Positions 48,103 through 59,729 of a DNA stretch of 64,000 bases are shown here, in pieces. The stretch is taken from contig NZ_JAHLME010000001.1 in NCBI RefSeq assembly GCF_018919395.1, forward strand, positions 496,001-560,000. Reading direction: 5' to 3'. The position numbers and the translations under genes were made by a program. The DNA is from Geomonas azotofigens (lineage in GTDB: Bacteria; Desulfobacterota; Desulfuromonadia; Geobacterales; Geobacteraceae). The number at the start of each line of letters is the position of its first letter. Position 1 is the first letter of the stretch. The notes beneath the pieces are model-generated. The model had not been told where the DNA came from. It was given only the letters and a program-made list of their open reading frames with translations, and ran no database searches.

Positions 48103-48423
48103 TTAGCAACCCTGCAGTTCGTCCCCTTCGCACTCCGTGATCGACACCGGGGCGTCCACTTTCATCTTCTCCGCCTTGGCCTTGCCGAACTTCAGGGTCA
48201 CCTCGTTCCCCTGCACGGCGAGCACCTTGGGTGAGCCGCCGGCGGCCGAGACCATGGCGCCTTTTTTCACGAACGCCGGGGGAGCCCCTTCCAGGGTCAC
48301 CGTGACCTGCTCGCCATCCACCTTGGTTACCTTTCCCTTGGCCGGTCCAGCCGCGAAGGCAATCGCCGCCAGGCTCATTATCGCCAGGGTCGTCGCCGCT
48401 ATCCGTATCGCTTTAGCTAACAT
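48103..48423 (-). CDS. extJ: small periplasmic protein ExtJ
   Basis: This 106-residue protein has a clear signal peptide (IRIAATTLAIMSLAAIAFAA) and a mature part of about 80 residues that looks like a small beta-barrel (KVTKVDGEQVTVTLEG, VLAVQGNEVTLKFG). Two cysteines lie at the very C-terminus (ITECEGDELQGC). It lies between extI and extKL, the position of extJ in Geobacter. The function is unknown; the C-terminal Cys pair might bind metal or a thiol partner. AGGAGG lies six bases before the ATG. Confidence 0.75.
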   Translation of the reverse strand: MLAKAIRIAATTLAIMSLAAIAFAAGPAKGKVTKVDGEQVTVTLEGAPPAFVKKGAMVSAAGGSPKVLAVQGNEVTLKFGKAKAEKMKVDAPVSITECEGDELQGC

Positions 48424-48446
48424 CGCTTTTCCTCCTGTAACCCGAG

Positions 48447-48476
48447 GGGGACTGGCACCTGGCGGAGCCAGTCCCC
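48447..48476. repeat. GGGGACTGGC hairpin repeat between extI and extJ
   Basis: GGGGACTGGC (48447-48456) and GCCAGTCCCC (48467-48476) form a 10-bp stem. It differs from the 22082 element only in the loop. Its position inside the operon could attenuate transcription or protect mRNA ends, setting the ratio of ExtI to ExtJ/ExtKL. Confidence 0.65.
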
Positions 48477-48490
48477 TTGGTTGTCTGTGG

Positions 48491-49696
48491 TTAGAAGATT
48501 ACCTGGAGCTGCGTCACGTAGGTCATGAAGTCCTCGGTCCCGTCGGCCGTGGTGCCGCTGCCGTTACGGAAGCCGGTGGAATTGGCCTCGAAGGTGAGCT
48601 TCAGGTTCTGGTCACGCAGGTAGTAGTTCATGCCGCCGCCGGTCCAGAATATGCGCTGGTTGTAGATGCCGTTCAGGTTGGCGAACTTCCAGTTCTCATG
48701 GCGCACGAAAAGCTGCAGCGGGATGTTGGGGAGCATGTAGCCGGCCTTGACGTAGTAGCCGTTCTTCTCCCCGTTAATGCCGACCACGTTAAGGTCGGGA
48801 TTGTCACCCAGGTAGGCGTGGTCGAGGTCGATCTTCTCGTAGGCGCCGGAAGCGGTGAAGGTCCCCAGCCCGTCAACCGGGTACTCAACGAAGCCGTCGA
48901 AGGTCCACGCCTTGTAGTCCTTCTTGTCGGTCTTCAAGACGGTGTTGCCGTAGGCGACGTCCGGCTCGAACTGGTACGCGGCCCCGAAGGTAGCGACCTT
49001 CTTCTTGCCGAGGTAGGTACCCTTGTAGCCGTAGTCGTTTTCGGGGTCGAGCAGGGTCACGTGGGCGCGCGCCGAGTAGCGGAAATTCGAGGCCGGTGCG
49101 GTTTCGCCGGAGACCGCCTTGCGTCCTTCCATGGCGTCCAGCCGGTACTGGAACATGTCGTTGAAGAGGTTACCCCATACCGCGACGCCGGTGTCGCGCG
49201 TGGTCACGTAGGGGGCGCGGATGAAGAGCGAGCGGTCCAGGGTGAGGGGAGCCTCGCAGGCTTCCAGGTTCTCGCGGGAGAGGTTGTACTTGAACTTGCC
49301 CACGTTCACCCGGAAGGCGTTGTCGATCTTGAAGCGGACCACCGCGTCCAGGAGCTGGAAGTTGGACCCCTGGTTCTCTCTGGCCACGTCAAGCGGGGTC
49401 AGGTTGGGGTCATCGGTGTACTCGGTCTGCACGTAGATCGACATCATGTCGCCGTACTTGCCCATGAGGGCCAGGCGGTTACGGCGGAAGTTGAAGTTCA
49501 TCGTGGTGTCTTCGTTGTTGTCTCCGGAGCCGATGTCCCTAAAGGTCATCTGGAACTGCCCCTTGTAGTCCAGTTGCAGCGCCCCCTCGTCGTTGGGGCC
49601 GAAGGTCATCCTGGGACCGGCAAAGGCGGTGCCGGCCATAAGCACAATTCCCAGCGTCATCCCGGCGACCGTCGATATCTTAGGCATTTTCAGCAT
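48491..49696 (-). CDS. extI: outer membrane porin ExtI
   Basis: This 401-residue protein has a signal peptide (GMTLGIVLMAGTAFA) and alternating amphipathic beta strands throughout (LQLDYKGQFQMTFRDIG, FRRNRLALMGKYGDMMSIYVQ, FRVNVGKFKYNLSREN). It ends with an aromatic residue (LQVIF) as required for barrel insertion. It matches the porin of the selenite/tellurite reduction operon. In Geobacter, ExtI has been linked to selenite uptake and acts with ExtH. AGGAG precedes the ATG at 49696. It forms the barrel part of the conduit with the ExtKL cytochrome. Confidence 0.85.
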   Translation of the reverse strand: MLKMPKISTVAGMTLGIVLMAGTAFAGPRMTFGPNDEGALQLDYKGQFQMTFRDIGSGDNNEDTTMNFNFRRNRLALMGKYGDMMSIYVQTEYTDDPNLTPLDVARENQGSNFQLLDAVVRFKIDNAFRVNVGKFKYNLSRENLEACEAPLTLDRSLFIRAPYVTTRDTGVAVWGNLFNDMFQYRLDAMEGRKAVSGETAPASNFRYSARAHVTLLDPENDYGYKGTYLGKKKVATFGAAYQFEPDVAYGNTVLKTDKKDYKAWTFDGFVEYPVDGLGTFTASGAYEKIDLDHAYLGDNPDLNVVGINGEKNGYYVKAGYMLPNIPLQLFVRHENWKFANLNGIYNQRIFWTGGGMNYYLRDQNLKLTFEANSTGFRNGSGTTADGTEDFMTYVTQLQVIF

Positions 49697-49754
49697 AGAT
49701 CACTCCTTTTCGTTGTAAGTCAGCCCCCGCAGGAGCTCAGAAGCCCCATAACCG

Positions 49755-51173
49755 CTAGCAGCCGCCACCGCCGCTGCCGGAACCGCCCGAAGACGGGGCG
49801 CTCACGGTGCTGCGATAGGCCCGGTCCGCGGTCTCGATCTGGTTTCCTTCCGCGAAGCTCGGCTCGACCGTGTACACCCGTGCGCCGTAGTCTACGATGA
49901 TGCGCTGGGTCGTTCCAGTGTGGAAACGGCTCACGTTCCAGGTCAGGTTGTCCATCAACGCGGTGGTGTCCCAGATCGAGCCAACCGCCAGCTTGCCGCC
50001 CGCCGGAACGGTGGCGCCTGCGGTATTGACCGCGGTGTGATCCGAAGAGGCGAGGAGGTTCCATTGGCCGTAGGAGCCGTCATACCACTTCACTTCCACG
50101 TTCGGGTCGTTGTAGTAGGCGATGCCGTCAAGGGCGAAGAAGCCTACCGATGCATAGTTGCCGGCCCGGCAGAAGGAGATGAAGGTCCTGGTTGCGTCGC
50201 GGCCTGCCGCGCCAAGGGTGGCCACGCCGTCGGTACCCAATGCCGCTGCGAGATCCGCTTTTATGGTGGCGGCATCCTTGAAATTCAGCGTCCCCGCCGG
50301 TGAGACCATCGCCGGAGCGCCATAGGAATATGATCCCTTGATGGCGCCGTCAAACGGTGTGTAGGCGTTGCCGCTCACAAGGAGGTCGGTGGTTGACGAG
50401 ACGGTGGCCAGCGGGTTGGTGGCGCCGCGCACGGTGTCGACCAGGGTGACCTTGCCGGCATTGCCCGCGACGATGCCCTGGACATAGGCGATCATTTCCG
50501 GGAGGGAAACGCGCATGTCCGTGTTGACCCTGGTGGTGCCGTTCTGAGCCACGCCGAAGCTCGATCTGGCGACGGTGGGAACAACCTTGGTCAGCGGGTA
50601 ACCAGCAGCGACCCATCCCGCGTTACCCCCCTGCAGAACCTTGAGCCGGTTCTTGGGGAACCCCCAGTAGCGGAACGTCGTGTAGGCGCGGGCCACGTTG
50701 ACCGTGTTGGTTGCGTTGTTGGTGAAGACGACGGTGGTGTTGCCATCGATGCCGGCAGTCTGGATCAGGGTGTCCATCGCGGCCCCGGTCAAGACCATGC
50801 TGCCGGTGACGTTGAAGGGTCCCTCGGCACGGGTATTGTCCATGAAGGCCGCGGATCCCGCTGAAAGGAGTTGGGCTCCTGGGATGTGCCCAACGGTGTT
50901 GTATTTATTGGATGTGTCAGAGTCGTTGTTGGAGACATCGAGAATTACAACCCGGTCATATCCCCCCTGCTTGTTCACCAGGCCGGCATCGACCCACCCC
51001 TTCAAGTCGGCCGCGGTGATCAGCGCGGTAGCGGTCTTGGTCGTAACTGCCTTCTCTGCGGGAGTGTCATAACTGGTGCCCCCGCACCCCCAGATGCTGA
51101 GCGCCGCGACGGCCATCAGACCGAGCAGCGAGAACAGCAATACCCTGCTCTTTTGCATCATCTTTTCCGACAT
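49755..51173 (-). CDS. extH: rhodanese-like lipoprotein ExtH
   Basis: This 472-residue protein has a lipoprotein signal ending LSIWGC (Cys about residue 30). It contains two rhodanese domains, about 50-200 (VILDVSNNDSDT, GHIPGAQLLSAG) and 220-400 (TLVDTVRGATNP). The active-loop Cys is missing from the first (VVFTNNATNT) but present in the second as FISFCRAGNYASVGF. The C-terminus is a Gly/Ser-rich tail ending in Cys (SGSGGGGC). AGGAGG lies five bases before the ATG. Rhodaneses carry sulfane sulfur or selenium on the Cys, which suits a selenite operon. It is first in the unit, divergent from the LysR gene. Confidence 0.86.
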   Translation of the reverse strand: MSEKMMQKSRVLLFSLLGLMAVAALSIWGCGGTSYDTPAEKAVTTKTATALITAADLKGWVDAGLVNKQGGYDRVVILDVSNNDSDTSNKYNTVGHIPGAQLLSAGSAAFMDNTRAEGPFNVTGSMVLTGAAMDTLIQTAGIDGNTTVVFTNNATNTVNVARAYTTFRYWGFPKNRLKVLQGGNAGWVAAGYPLTKVVPTVARSSFGVAQNGTTRVNTDMRVSLPEMIAYVQGIVAGNAGKVTLVDTVRGATNPLATVSSTTDLLVSGNAYTPFDGAIKGSYSYGAPAMVSPAGTLNFKDAATIKADLAAALGTDGVATLGAAGRDATRTFISFCRAGNYASVGFFALDGIAYYNDPNVEVKWYDGSYGQWNLLASSDHTAVNTAGATVPAGGKLAVGSIWDTTALMDNLTWNVSRFHTGTTQRIIVDYGARVYTVEPSFAEGNQIETADRAYRSTVSAPSSGGSGSGGGGC

Positions 51174-51513
51174 ACAACCTCCTTTGGATTGGGTAAATTG
51201 TGGCGTTCAACAGGGCTTAAACTTTCACTCCTCCTTTCCACTCAATTAGCACTGTCAAAGAAACCCGCCAAGAACGTTAAAATATTTTCGTTTTGTGTCA
51301 AGAATGTTGCTTTGATGACTAAAGGAGCATGGAGATAAACTAAAGGGAACTGAAACACTGGCAGGCGCAGCATCCGCCATGGCACACGCTGCCATAACAA
51401 CCCATTCTTTCGTCTTTTTATGTCAGACCAAGGTTAGCGATATCGTTTGCAACTGCGCCTTTGCTTCTTCGCAGTATGGGGTAAACTACTCAAGTGAAAG
51501 TTTTTCATAGGAT

Positions 51514-51530
51514 CATGCGCAATACGCATG
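51514..51530. promoter_or_regulatory. LysR-type operator, box 1
   Basis: CATGCG-CAATA-CGCATG is a perfect inverted repeat with a 5-base spacer and contains T-N11-A, the LysR-box pattern. It shares the ATGCG/CGCAT arms with box 2. It lies about 340 bases from the extH start and 158 from the LysR gene start. Confidence 0.75.
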
Positions 51531-51645
51531 GTAATTAATTGAATTTAAGCCTTGGTTCTGACTGTGGAGAGGTATTCCTAAATTTCGCTGTTGCAATCTA
51601 TATAAGTTTTTTGCAATATGCACAAACGACATATTCTCACACGGT

Positions 51646-51664
51646 CTATGCGTCTTTCGCATAG
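51646..51664. promoter_or_regulatory. LysR-type operator, box 2
   Basis: CTATGCG-TCTTT-CGCATAG is a perfect inverted repeat with 7-base arms and a T-N11-A core. It ends 24 bases before the LysR start codon, a position suited to autorepression. Confidence 0.78.
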
Positions 51665-51687
51665 CCAGCGCCGCCGGGTGACCTCAC

Positions 51688-52611
51688 ATGGATTTCACCA
51701 ATCTGAAAACCCTTGTAGTCTCGGTTGAATGCGGCAGCTTTTCCAAGGCTGCGGAGATCCTCTGCGTCACCCAGTCCGCCGTCTCCCGCAGGATCAAGCT
51801 CCTGGAGGACCACTACGGCCAGCTCCTTTTGGACCGTTCCGGGCTCGCGCTGAAGCCCACCGCCGCGGGGCATCTGCTCGTCGCGAAGGCGCGACAGGTG
51901 CTGAAGGTGGAACAGGAATTCCTCAACGACCTGCAGGCACTGGCGCGCAAACGGAAGATTTCCTTCTGTTGCACCGCCCCTTTCGGCATCTCCTATCTCC
52001 CCGACATCTTCACGCGCTTCATGTCCCGCAACTCCGAAAGCAGCGAACTGAGCTTCGTTTTCGACATGCCCGAAGGGGCGCTCAAGGGGCTGAAGGAAAA
52101 GCTGTACGACCTGATTCTCATCGAATTCTGCGAGGACCTGAACCTTGACGAATTCGCCGTCTACCCGCTGCCGGACGACGAGATGGTCTTCGTGAGCGGG
52201 CCCGGCTTCGGTATCGATGCCAAGGTGGTAGATGTTGAGACCATGCTTGGGCAACGCCTGTACTGCAAGAAATCTGGCTGCTGCGCCCGTCGCTTCCTGG
52301 AAAAGAGCATGCACGGCATCGGCCGGGACGCGGCGGAGTTCCGCAACACCGTCTTCTTCGACGACATACCCTTCATCATCAAGGCGGTCCAGGCGGGAGA
52401 AGGGGTCACCTTCATCTCCCGCAGCCTGGTGGCAGCGCACCTGGCCGACGGTGCGCTGCTCAGCCACCACGTCGAGGGGTTCGCACCGGCCAGGCCGCGG
52501 CGGCTGGTCCTGGAGAAGAACCGGAGCCTCGATCCGACCCTGTTCGACCTGATCGAGGGAATCTTCCAGAGGTTCTCGCTCACCCCGCCCCCTGAGTTGG
52601 CACCACGCTGA
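51688..52611 (+). CDS. LysR family transcriptional regulator of the ext cluster
   Basis: This 307-residue protein has the LysR N-terminal winged helix-turn-helix (NLKTLVVSVECGSFSKAA, TQSAVSRRIKLLEDHYG, about residues 4-45) and a periplasmic-binding-protein-like effector domain (about 90-295). It is divergent from extH, with two matching palindromes between them, so it probably controls itself and the ext genes. The effector domain is unusually rich in cysteine: Cys94-Cys95, Cys148, Cys193, and Cys198-Cys199 in LYCKKSGCCARRFL. OxyR, a LysR protein, senses peroxide through cysteines in this region; sensing selenium, tellurium or redox state here is inference. Confidence 0.88.
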   Translation: MDFTNLKTLVVSVECGSFSKAAEILCVTQSAVSRRIKLLEDHYGQLLLDRSGLALKPTAAGHLLVAKARQVLKVEQEFLNDLQALARKRKISFCCTAPFGISYLPDIFTRFMSRNSESSELSFVFDMPEGALKGLKEKLYDLILIEFCEDLNLDEFAVYPLPDDEMVFVSGPGFGIDAKVVDVETMLGQRLYCKKSGCCARRFLEKSMHGIGRDAAEFRNTVFFDDIPFIIKAVQAGEGVTFISRSLVAAHLADGALLSHHVEGFAPARPRRLVLEKNRSLDPTLFDLIEGIFQRFSLTPPPELAPR

Positions 52612-52688
52612 ATTCTCGCTCCAGATTGCATCTTCCCCCACCCCCCATCCACCCCGCTTGGCCCCGCTCCGCTCTTCCCATCCAATAA

Positions 52689-56516
<3,828 letters not shown>

Positions 56517-56572
56517 CGCATAGGTAGGAAAATGTGGGGCGGTGCGAGGTGGCAGTGGCTGGTTCTGGCACC

Positions 56573-57787
56573 TCAAGCCGCCCCTGCAGTGCTGGCGGCC
56601 GCCCCCTCGCCGCGGCGCATCTTTTCTCTGGCGCTCCCGGCGGCAAAGAGCAGTGCCGCCGCCAGGCCGATCCACCCCGCGCCCTGGAAGACGGCGGCAA
56701 GCCCGAAGCGGCTTTGCAGCCACCCGCCAAAGAGAGGCCCCACCACGAACCCCAGGTTCAACGACGTGTTGAAGATGCCCACCGCGACTCCCGTTCCGTG
56801 ACGCTCCCCCTGCTCCAGCAAAAGCGCCGTGCTGGCAGGCTGGGACAGTACGCTGCACAGTCCGATCCCTCCCCCCAGCATGAGCACCTGGTGGAATCCC
56901 TGGGCCACCGGAACCAGGAAGTAGAGCAGCGACACCGAAACCCCGCCCAGCAGCACCAGGGGCTTGCGCGGCAGCCGGTCGGAAAGCCACCCTGCCGGTC
57001 GCAGCAGCGAGGTGATCACGAGGGTGCTTGAAGCAAGCACCATCCCGGTCTGGGTGCCGCTAAGCCCCAGCCGCGCGTCGAGGAGAATGGGGAGAAAACC
57101 CGCCAAGAGCGAGATCCCGCAGCCCCTGCCGAAGATGAACGCCAAGAGCCCCCCCATGGTGCCGTGGCGCGCCGCCTCCAGTGCGGCAGGCAGGGCCGGA
57201 TGGGCCGCCACCCGGCCCGTAGCGATAGCGGACTGGGCCTGCGCCGGTATCTGGCGCATGGCGAGCGTCAGCGCGAAAAGGCACAACAGGGCAAGGCAGG
57301 AGAAGATGCCATAAAAGCCCCACAGATCGTGCAGCACCCCACCCAGCAGCGGCCCGACCCCGACGGCGAGGTAGAAGGATATGTCGAAGGTCCCCGCCGC
57401 GCGCCCCTCACCTTTGCGGCCGCCCACAACCGCGACGAGGGAGAGCATGACGGGCCTGAACATGGCGCACGCAGCGCCCTGGAGCAGGCGCAACAACGCG
57501 ATGAGCGCGAGCTTGGAACAAAAGAGATAGCCAAGGGAGACGAGAAGGTAAAGCGTGAGGCTGAGCGTGGCGGCACGGCGGGCACCGATGCGATCGACGC
57601 ATGCCCCCATGACCGGGCTGAAAACGATCTTTGAAAGGGAGAACAGCAGCAGTGGCAGCCCCAGCAGAAGACCGCGCCCCCCGATGGAGAAAAGGTAGGT
57701 GGAGAAGAAGGCATCCGCTATGCCGAACCCGAGACTGGTTGCGAAGTTGATCAGAAACAGCGACTTGAACAGCTTTCCGTTTTTCAT
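56573..57787 (-). CDS. MFS transporter
   Basis: This 404-residue protein has twelve predicted helices and major-facilitator motifs: GACVDRIGARRA between helices 2 and 3 (the GxxxDRxGxRR motif), and GWLSDRLPRKP in the second half. The central loop is short and basic. The sequence is most like drug- or metabolite-exporting MFS proteins with no specific signature. It converges with the PFOR gene (56 bases between). The substrate is unknown. On the minus strand it lies downstream of the flavocytochrome gene, with a terminator between, so it is an independent unit. Confidence 0.85.
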   Translation of the reverse strand: MKNGKLFKSLFLINFATSLGFGIADAFFSTYLFSIGGRGLLLGLPLLLFSLSKIVFSPVMGACVDRIGARRAATLSLTLYLLVSLGYLFCSKLALIALLRLLQGAACAMFRPVMLSLVAVVGGRKGEGRAAGTFDISFYLAVGVGPLLGGVLHDLWGFYGIFSCLALLCLFALTLAMRQIPAQAQSAIATGRVAAHPALPAALEAARHGTMGGLLAFIFGRGCGISLLAGFLPILLDARLGLSGTQTGMVLASSTLVITSLLRPAGWLSDRLPRKPLVLLGGVSVSLLYFLVPVAQGFHQVLMLGGGIGLCSVLSQPASTALLLEQGERHGTGVAVGIFNTSLNLGFVVGPLFGGWLQSRFGLAAVFQGAGWIGLAAALLFAAGSAREKMRRGEGAAASTAGAA

Positions 57788-57834
57788 GTCGGTTCCCTGC
57801 TTCCGGTCACGCTCCGCCCCGGCTGGCGCTTCGA

Positions 57835-57877
57835 AAAGCGCCCTGCGTACCAGTGACGCAGGGCGCTTTCGTTTTTT
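57835..57877. terminator. terminator after flavocytochrome c gene
   Basis: AAAGCGCCCTGCGT (57835-57848) and ACGCAGGGCGCTTT (57856-57869) form a perfect 14-bp stem with a 7-base loop. On the minus strand it is followed by TTCG, on the plus strand by CGTTTTTT. It ends the flavocytochrome mRNA 20 bases after the stop. Confidence 0.88.
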
Positions 57878-57888
57878 GAGCGAAGTGG

Positions 57889-59685
57889 TTACTTCTCGTT
57901 CTTGATGAAGCTTGCCGCGTTGCTGCCGGCGATCCTGCCGAAGACCACGGTATCGGTAATGGCGTTGCCGCCCAGGCGGTTCCAGCCGTGCACGCCGCCG
58001 GTCACCTCGCCCGCCGCGTAGAAGCCGGTGATCGGCTTGCCGTCCTTGGCTATCACCTGCGCCTCGGTGTTGATCTTCACGCCGCCCATGGTGTGGTGGC
58101 GCCCCGGCTTGACCCAGATCGAGTAGTACTTCGGACCGTCGACGGGACGCGGGATGTCCTGACGCTGGAATTCGGGATCCTTTTTCGCCTCGAAGGCCTT
58201 GTTGTAGGCGGTTACCGTGGCGGTAAGCGCATCGGCCGGCACACCCATCTTGGCCGCGAGGCCGGCGATGCTGTCGGACTCCTGCACCAGCCCGAGGGCG
58301 ATATAGCCGTCGATCTGGACGTTGCTCTTGCGGGTGCTCTCGCCCAAGACCAGGAAGGCCGACTTCTCGGGTTGCGCCAGGATGGCGGCGGAGGCCTTGT
58401 CGCGGGTGGTGAGCTCGTTGACGAAGCGCTTGCCGGCGTGGTTCACCAGGATGGCGCCGCTGCCGCGCACCGTTTCGGAGATCAGCACCTTGGTGTCGCC
58501 CCCCATGGTCGGGTGAATCTGGATCTGTTCCATGTCGATGAGCTTCGCGCCCACTTTTTCGGCGAGGAACATCCCCTCGCCCGTTGCCCCCGGCTGGTTG
58601 GAAGAGGCGGTTTCCTTGAACTGGGGCTTGTAGAAGCCCACCAGCTCGTTGTTGGCGGCGAAGCCGCCCGCGGTGTCGATGACCGCTTTGGCGTTGATGG
58701 TGTACACGCCGCTATGCTTCCCCTTCACCTGCACGCCGGTGACGCGCCCCTTGCCGTCGGAGAGGATCTGCACCACCTCGGAGTTCACCCTGACGTCGAT
58801 GTTGCGCTTGGCCGCGTTGTCACGGTAGACCTTGATCAGGTGCGGTCCTACCGCGGCGCCGCCCACGGGACGGTGGGTGCGGTCCACCGCGACCCCGCCC
58901 GAGCGCACCAGGTCGGTCATGTCGGCCCCGAGCGACACCAGGAAGTCGACCGCATCGGCGGACTTGTAGGCGAGGATCTTGACCAGTTCGGGGTCGTTCT
59001 TGTCACGCCCCCCCTTCATGGTTTCCTTCACCATCTCGGCCGGGTCGTCGTGCATCCCGAGCCGCTCCTGGTAGCGGGTCCTGGCGGCGTTGATGCCGCC
59101 GGCCGCCAGCATGCTGTTGCCGCCGGTTATGGGCATCTTCTCCAGCAGAATCACCTTGGCGCCCGCGTCGTGGGCGGTGATCGAGGCCACGTACCCGGAG
59201 CCGCCGGCACCGATCACGACCACGTCGGTGGACTCGACCCGGTTCGATTTCAGCTCCTTCTTGCCGGGGGCCGATTCCTGCACCCATTTCTTGTCGGTCG
59301 ATTCCTTCTCGGTCCCCATGGCGGGGATCTTCATGGCGAAGCTGTGGCAGTAGTTGCAGTACGCCTTCGAGGCGGCATGCCCCTTGTGGCAGGCGGTACA
59401 GTTGGTCTCGCCGAGATGTGACTTGTGCGGGTTGATGTGCTCCTTGGTCTTCGCAGCCAGCTCTGCGAAGCCGCCATGGCACCCCTTGCAGTTCTTGTTG
59501 AGCGCCGTCTCGCTGTCGTCCACGACAAGCGATTTGCCGTGGCAGTCGGCGCAGGTTACCTGGTTTTTCTTGTGCACCCCGGAGAGGAAGGAGCTCTTGT
59601 TTGAGTCCTCCGCCCAGGCCGCGGATGCCGCGATGAACAGGGCCGCTGAGAGCAGCAGTGCCGGTACGATAGTTTTCCGTTTCAT
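57889..59685 (-). CDS. flavocytochrome c fumarate reductase
   Basis: This 598-residue periplasmic enzyme resembles the Shewanella FccA/IfcA type. A signal peptide (IVPALLLSAALFIAASAAWA) precedes a tetraheme domain with CADCH, CKGCH, CTACH and CNYCH (about residues 35-120). The flavoprotein follows: FAD fold VVVIGAGGSGYVASITAHDAG, EKMPITGGNSMLAAGG, and the substrate-site blocks GRHHTMGGVKI and GEVTGGVHGWNRLGGNAITD. It would reduce fumarate, or a related acid such as methacrylate or urocanate, with electrons from the membrane pool. It is downstream of a porin gene under a sigma-54 promoter. The exact substrate cannot be decided from sequence. Confidence 0.9.
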   Translation of the reverse strand: MKRKTIVPALLLSAALFIAASAAWAEDSNKSSFLSGVHKKNQVTCADCHGKSLVVDDSETALNKNCKGCHGGFAELAAKTKEHINPHKSHLGETNCTACHKGHAASKAYCNYCHSFAMKIPAMGTEKESTDKKWVQESAPGKKELKSNRVESTDVVVIGAGGSGYVASITAHDAGAKVILLEKMPITGGNSMLAAGGINAARTRYQERLGMHDDPAEMVKETMKGGRDKNDPELVKILAYKSADAVDFLVSLGADMTDLVRSGGVAVDRTHRPVGGAAVGPHLIKVYRDNAAKRNIDVRVNSEVVQILSDGKGRVTGVQVKGKHSGVYTINAKAVIDTAGGFAANNELVGFYKPQFKETASSNQPGATGEGMFLAEKVGAKLIDMEQIQIHPTMGGDTKVLISETVRGSGAILVNHAGKRFVNELTTRDKASAAILAQPEKSAFLVLGESTRKSNVQIDGYIALGLVQESDSIAGLAAKMGVPADALTATVTAYNKAFEAKKDPEFQRQDIPRPVDGPKYYSIWVKPGRHHTMGGVKINTEAQVIAKDGKPITGFYAAGEVTGGVHGWNRLGGNAITDTVVFGRIAGSNAASFIKNEK

Positions 59686-59729
59686 TTTTATCTCCTGTTG
59701 ATTACGTCGTCGTTGTCCTGGCCGAGCCC

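Larger units (their letters stand above)
51174..51687. promoter_or_regulatory. 514-base divergent regulatory region, extH / LysR gene
   Basis: No gene is seen. The region is AT-rich compared with its neighbours. A candidate extH promoter reads on the minus strand TTGGCG (51271-51266), 17 bases, TAATTG (51248-51243). Two LysR-type palindromes lie nearer the regulator gene (separate entries). A further TGCA-ATA-TGCA palindrome is at 51612-51622. The long AT-rich spacer suggests looping or additional sites. Confidence 0.55.

Noticed and set aside
51360-51420. Sigma-54 promoter near TGGCACACGCTGCC upstream of extH
   Set aside because: The distance between the GG and GC elements is two bases too short.
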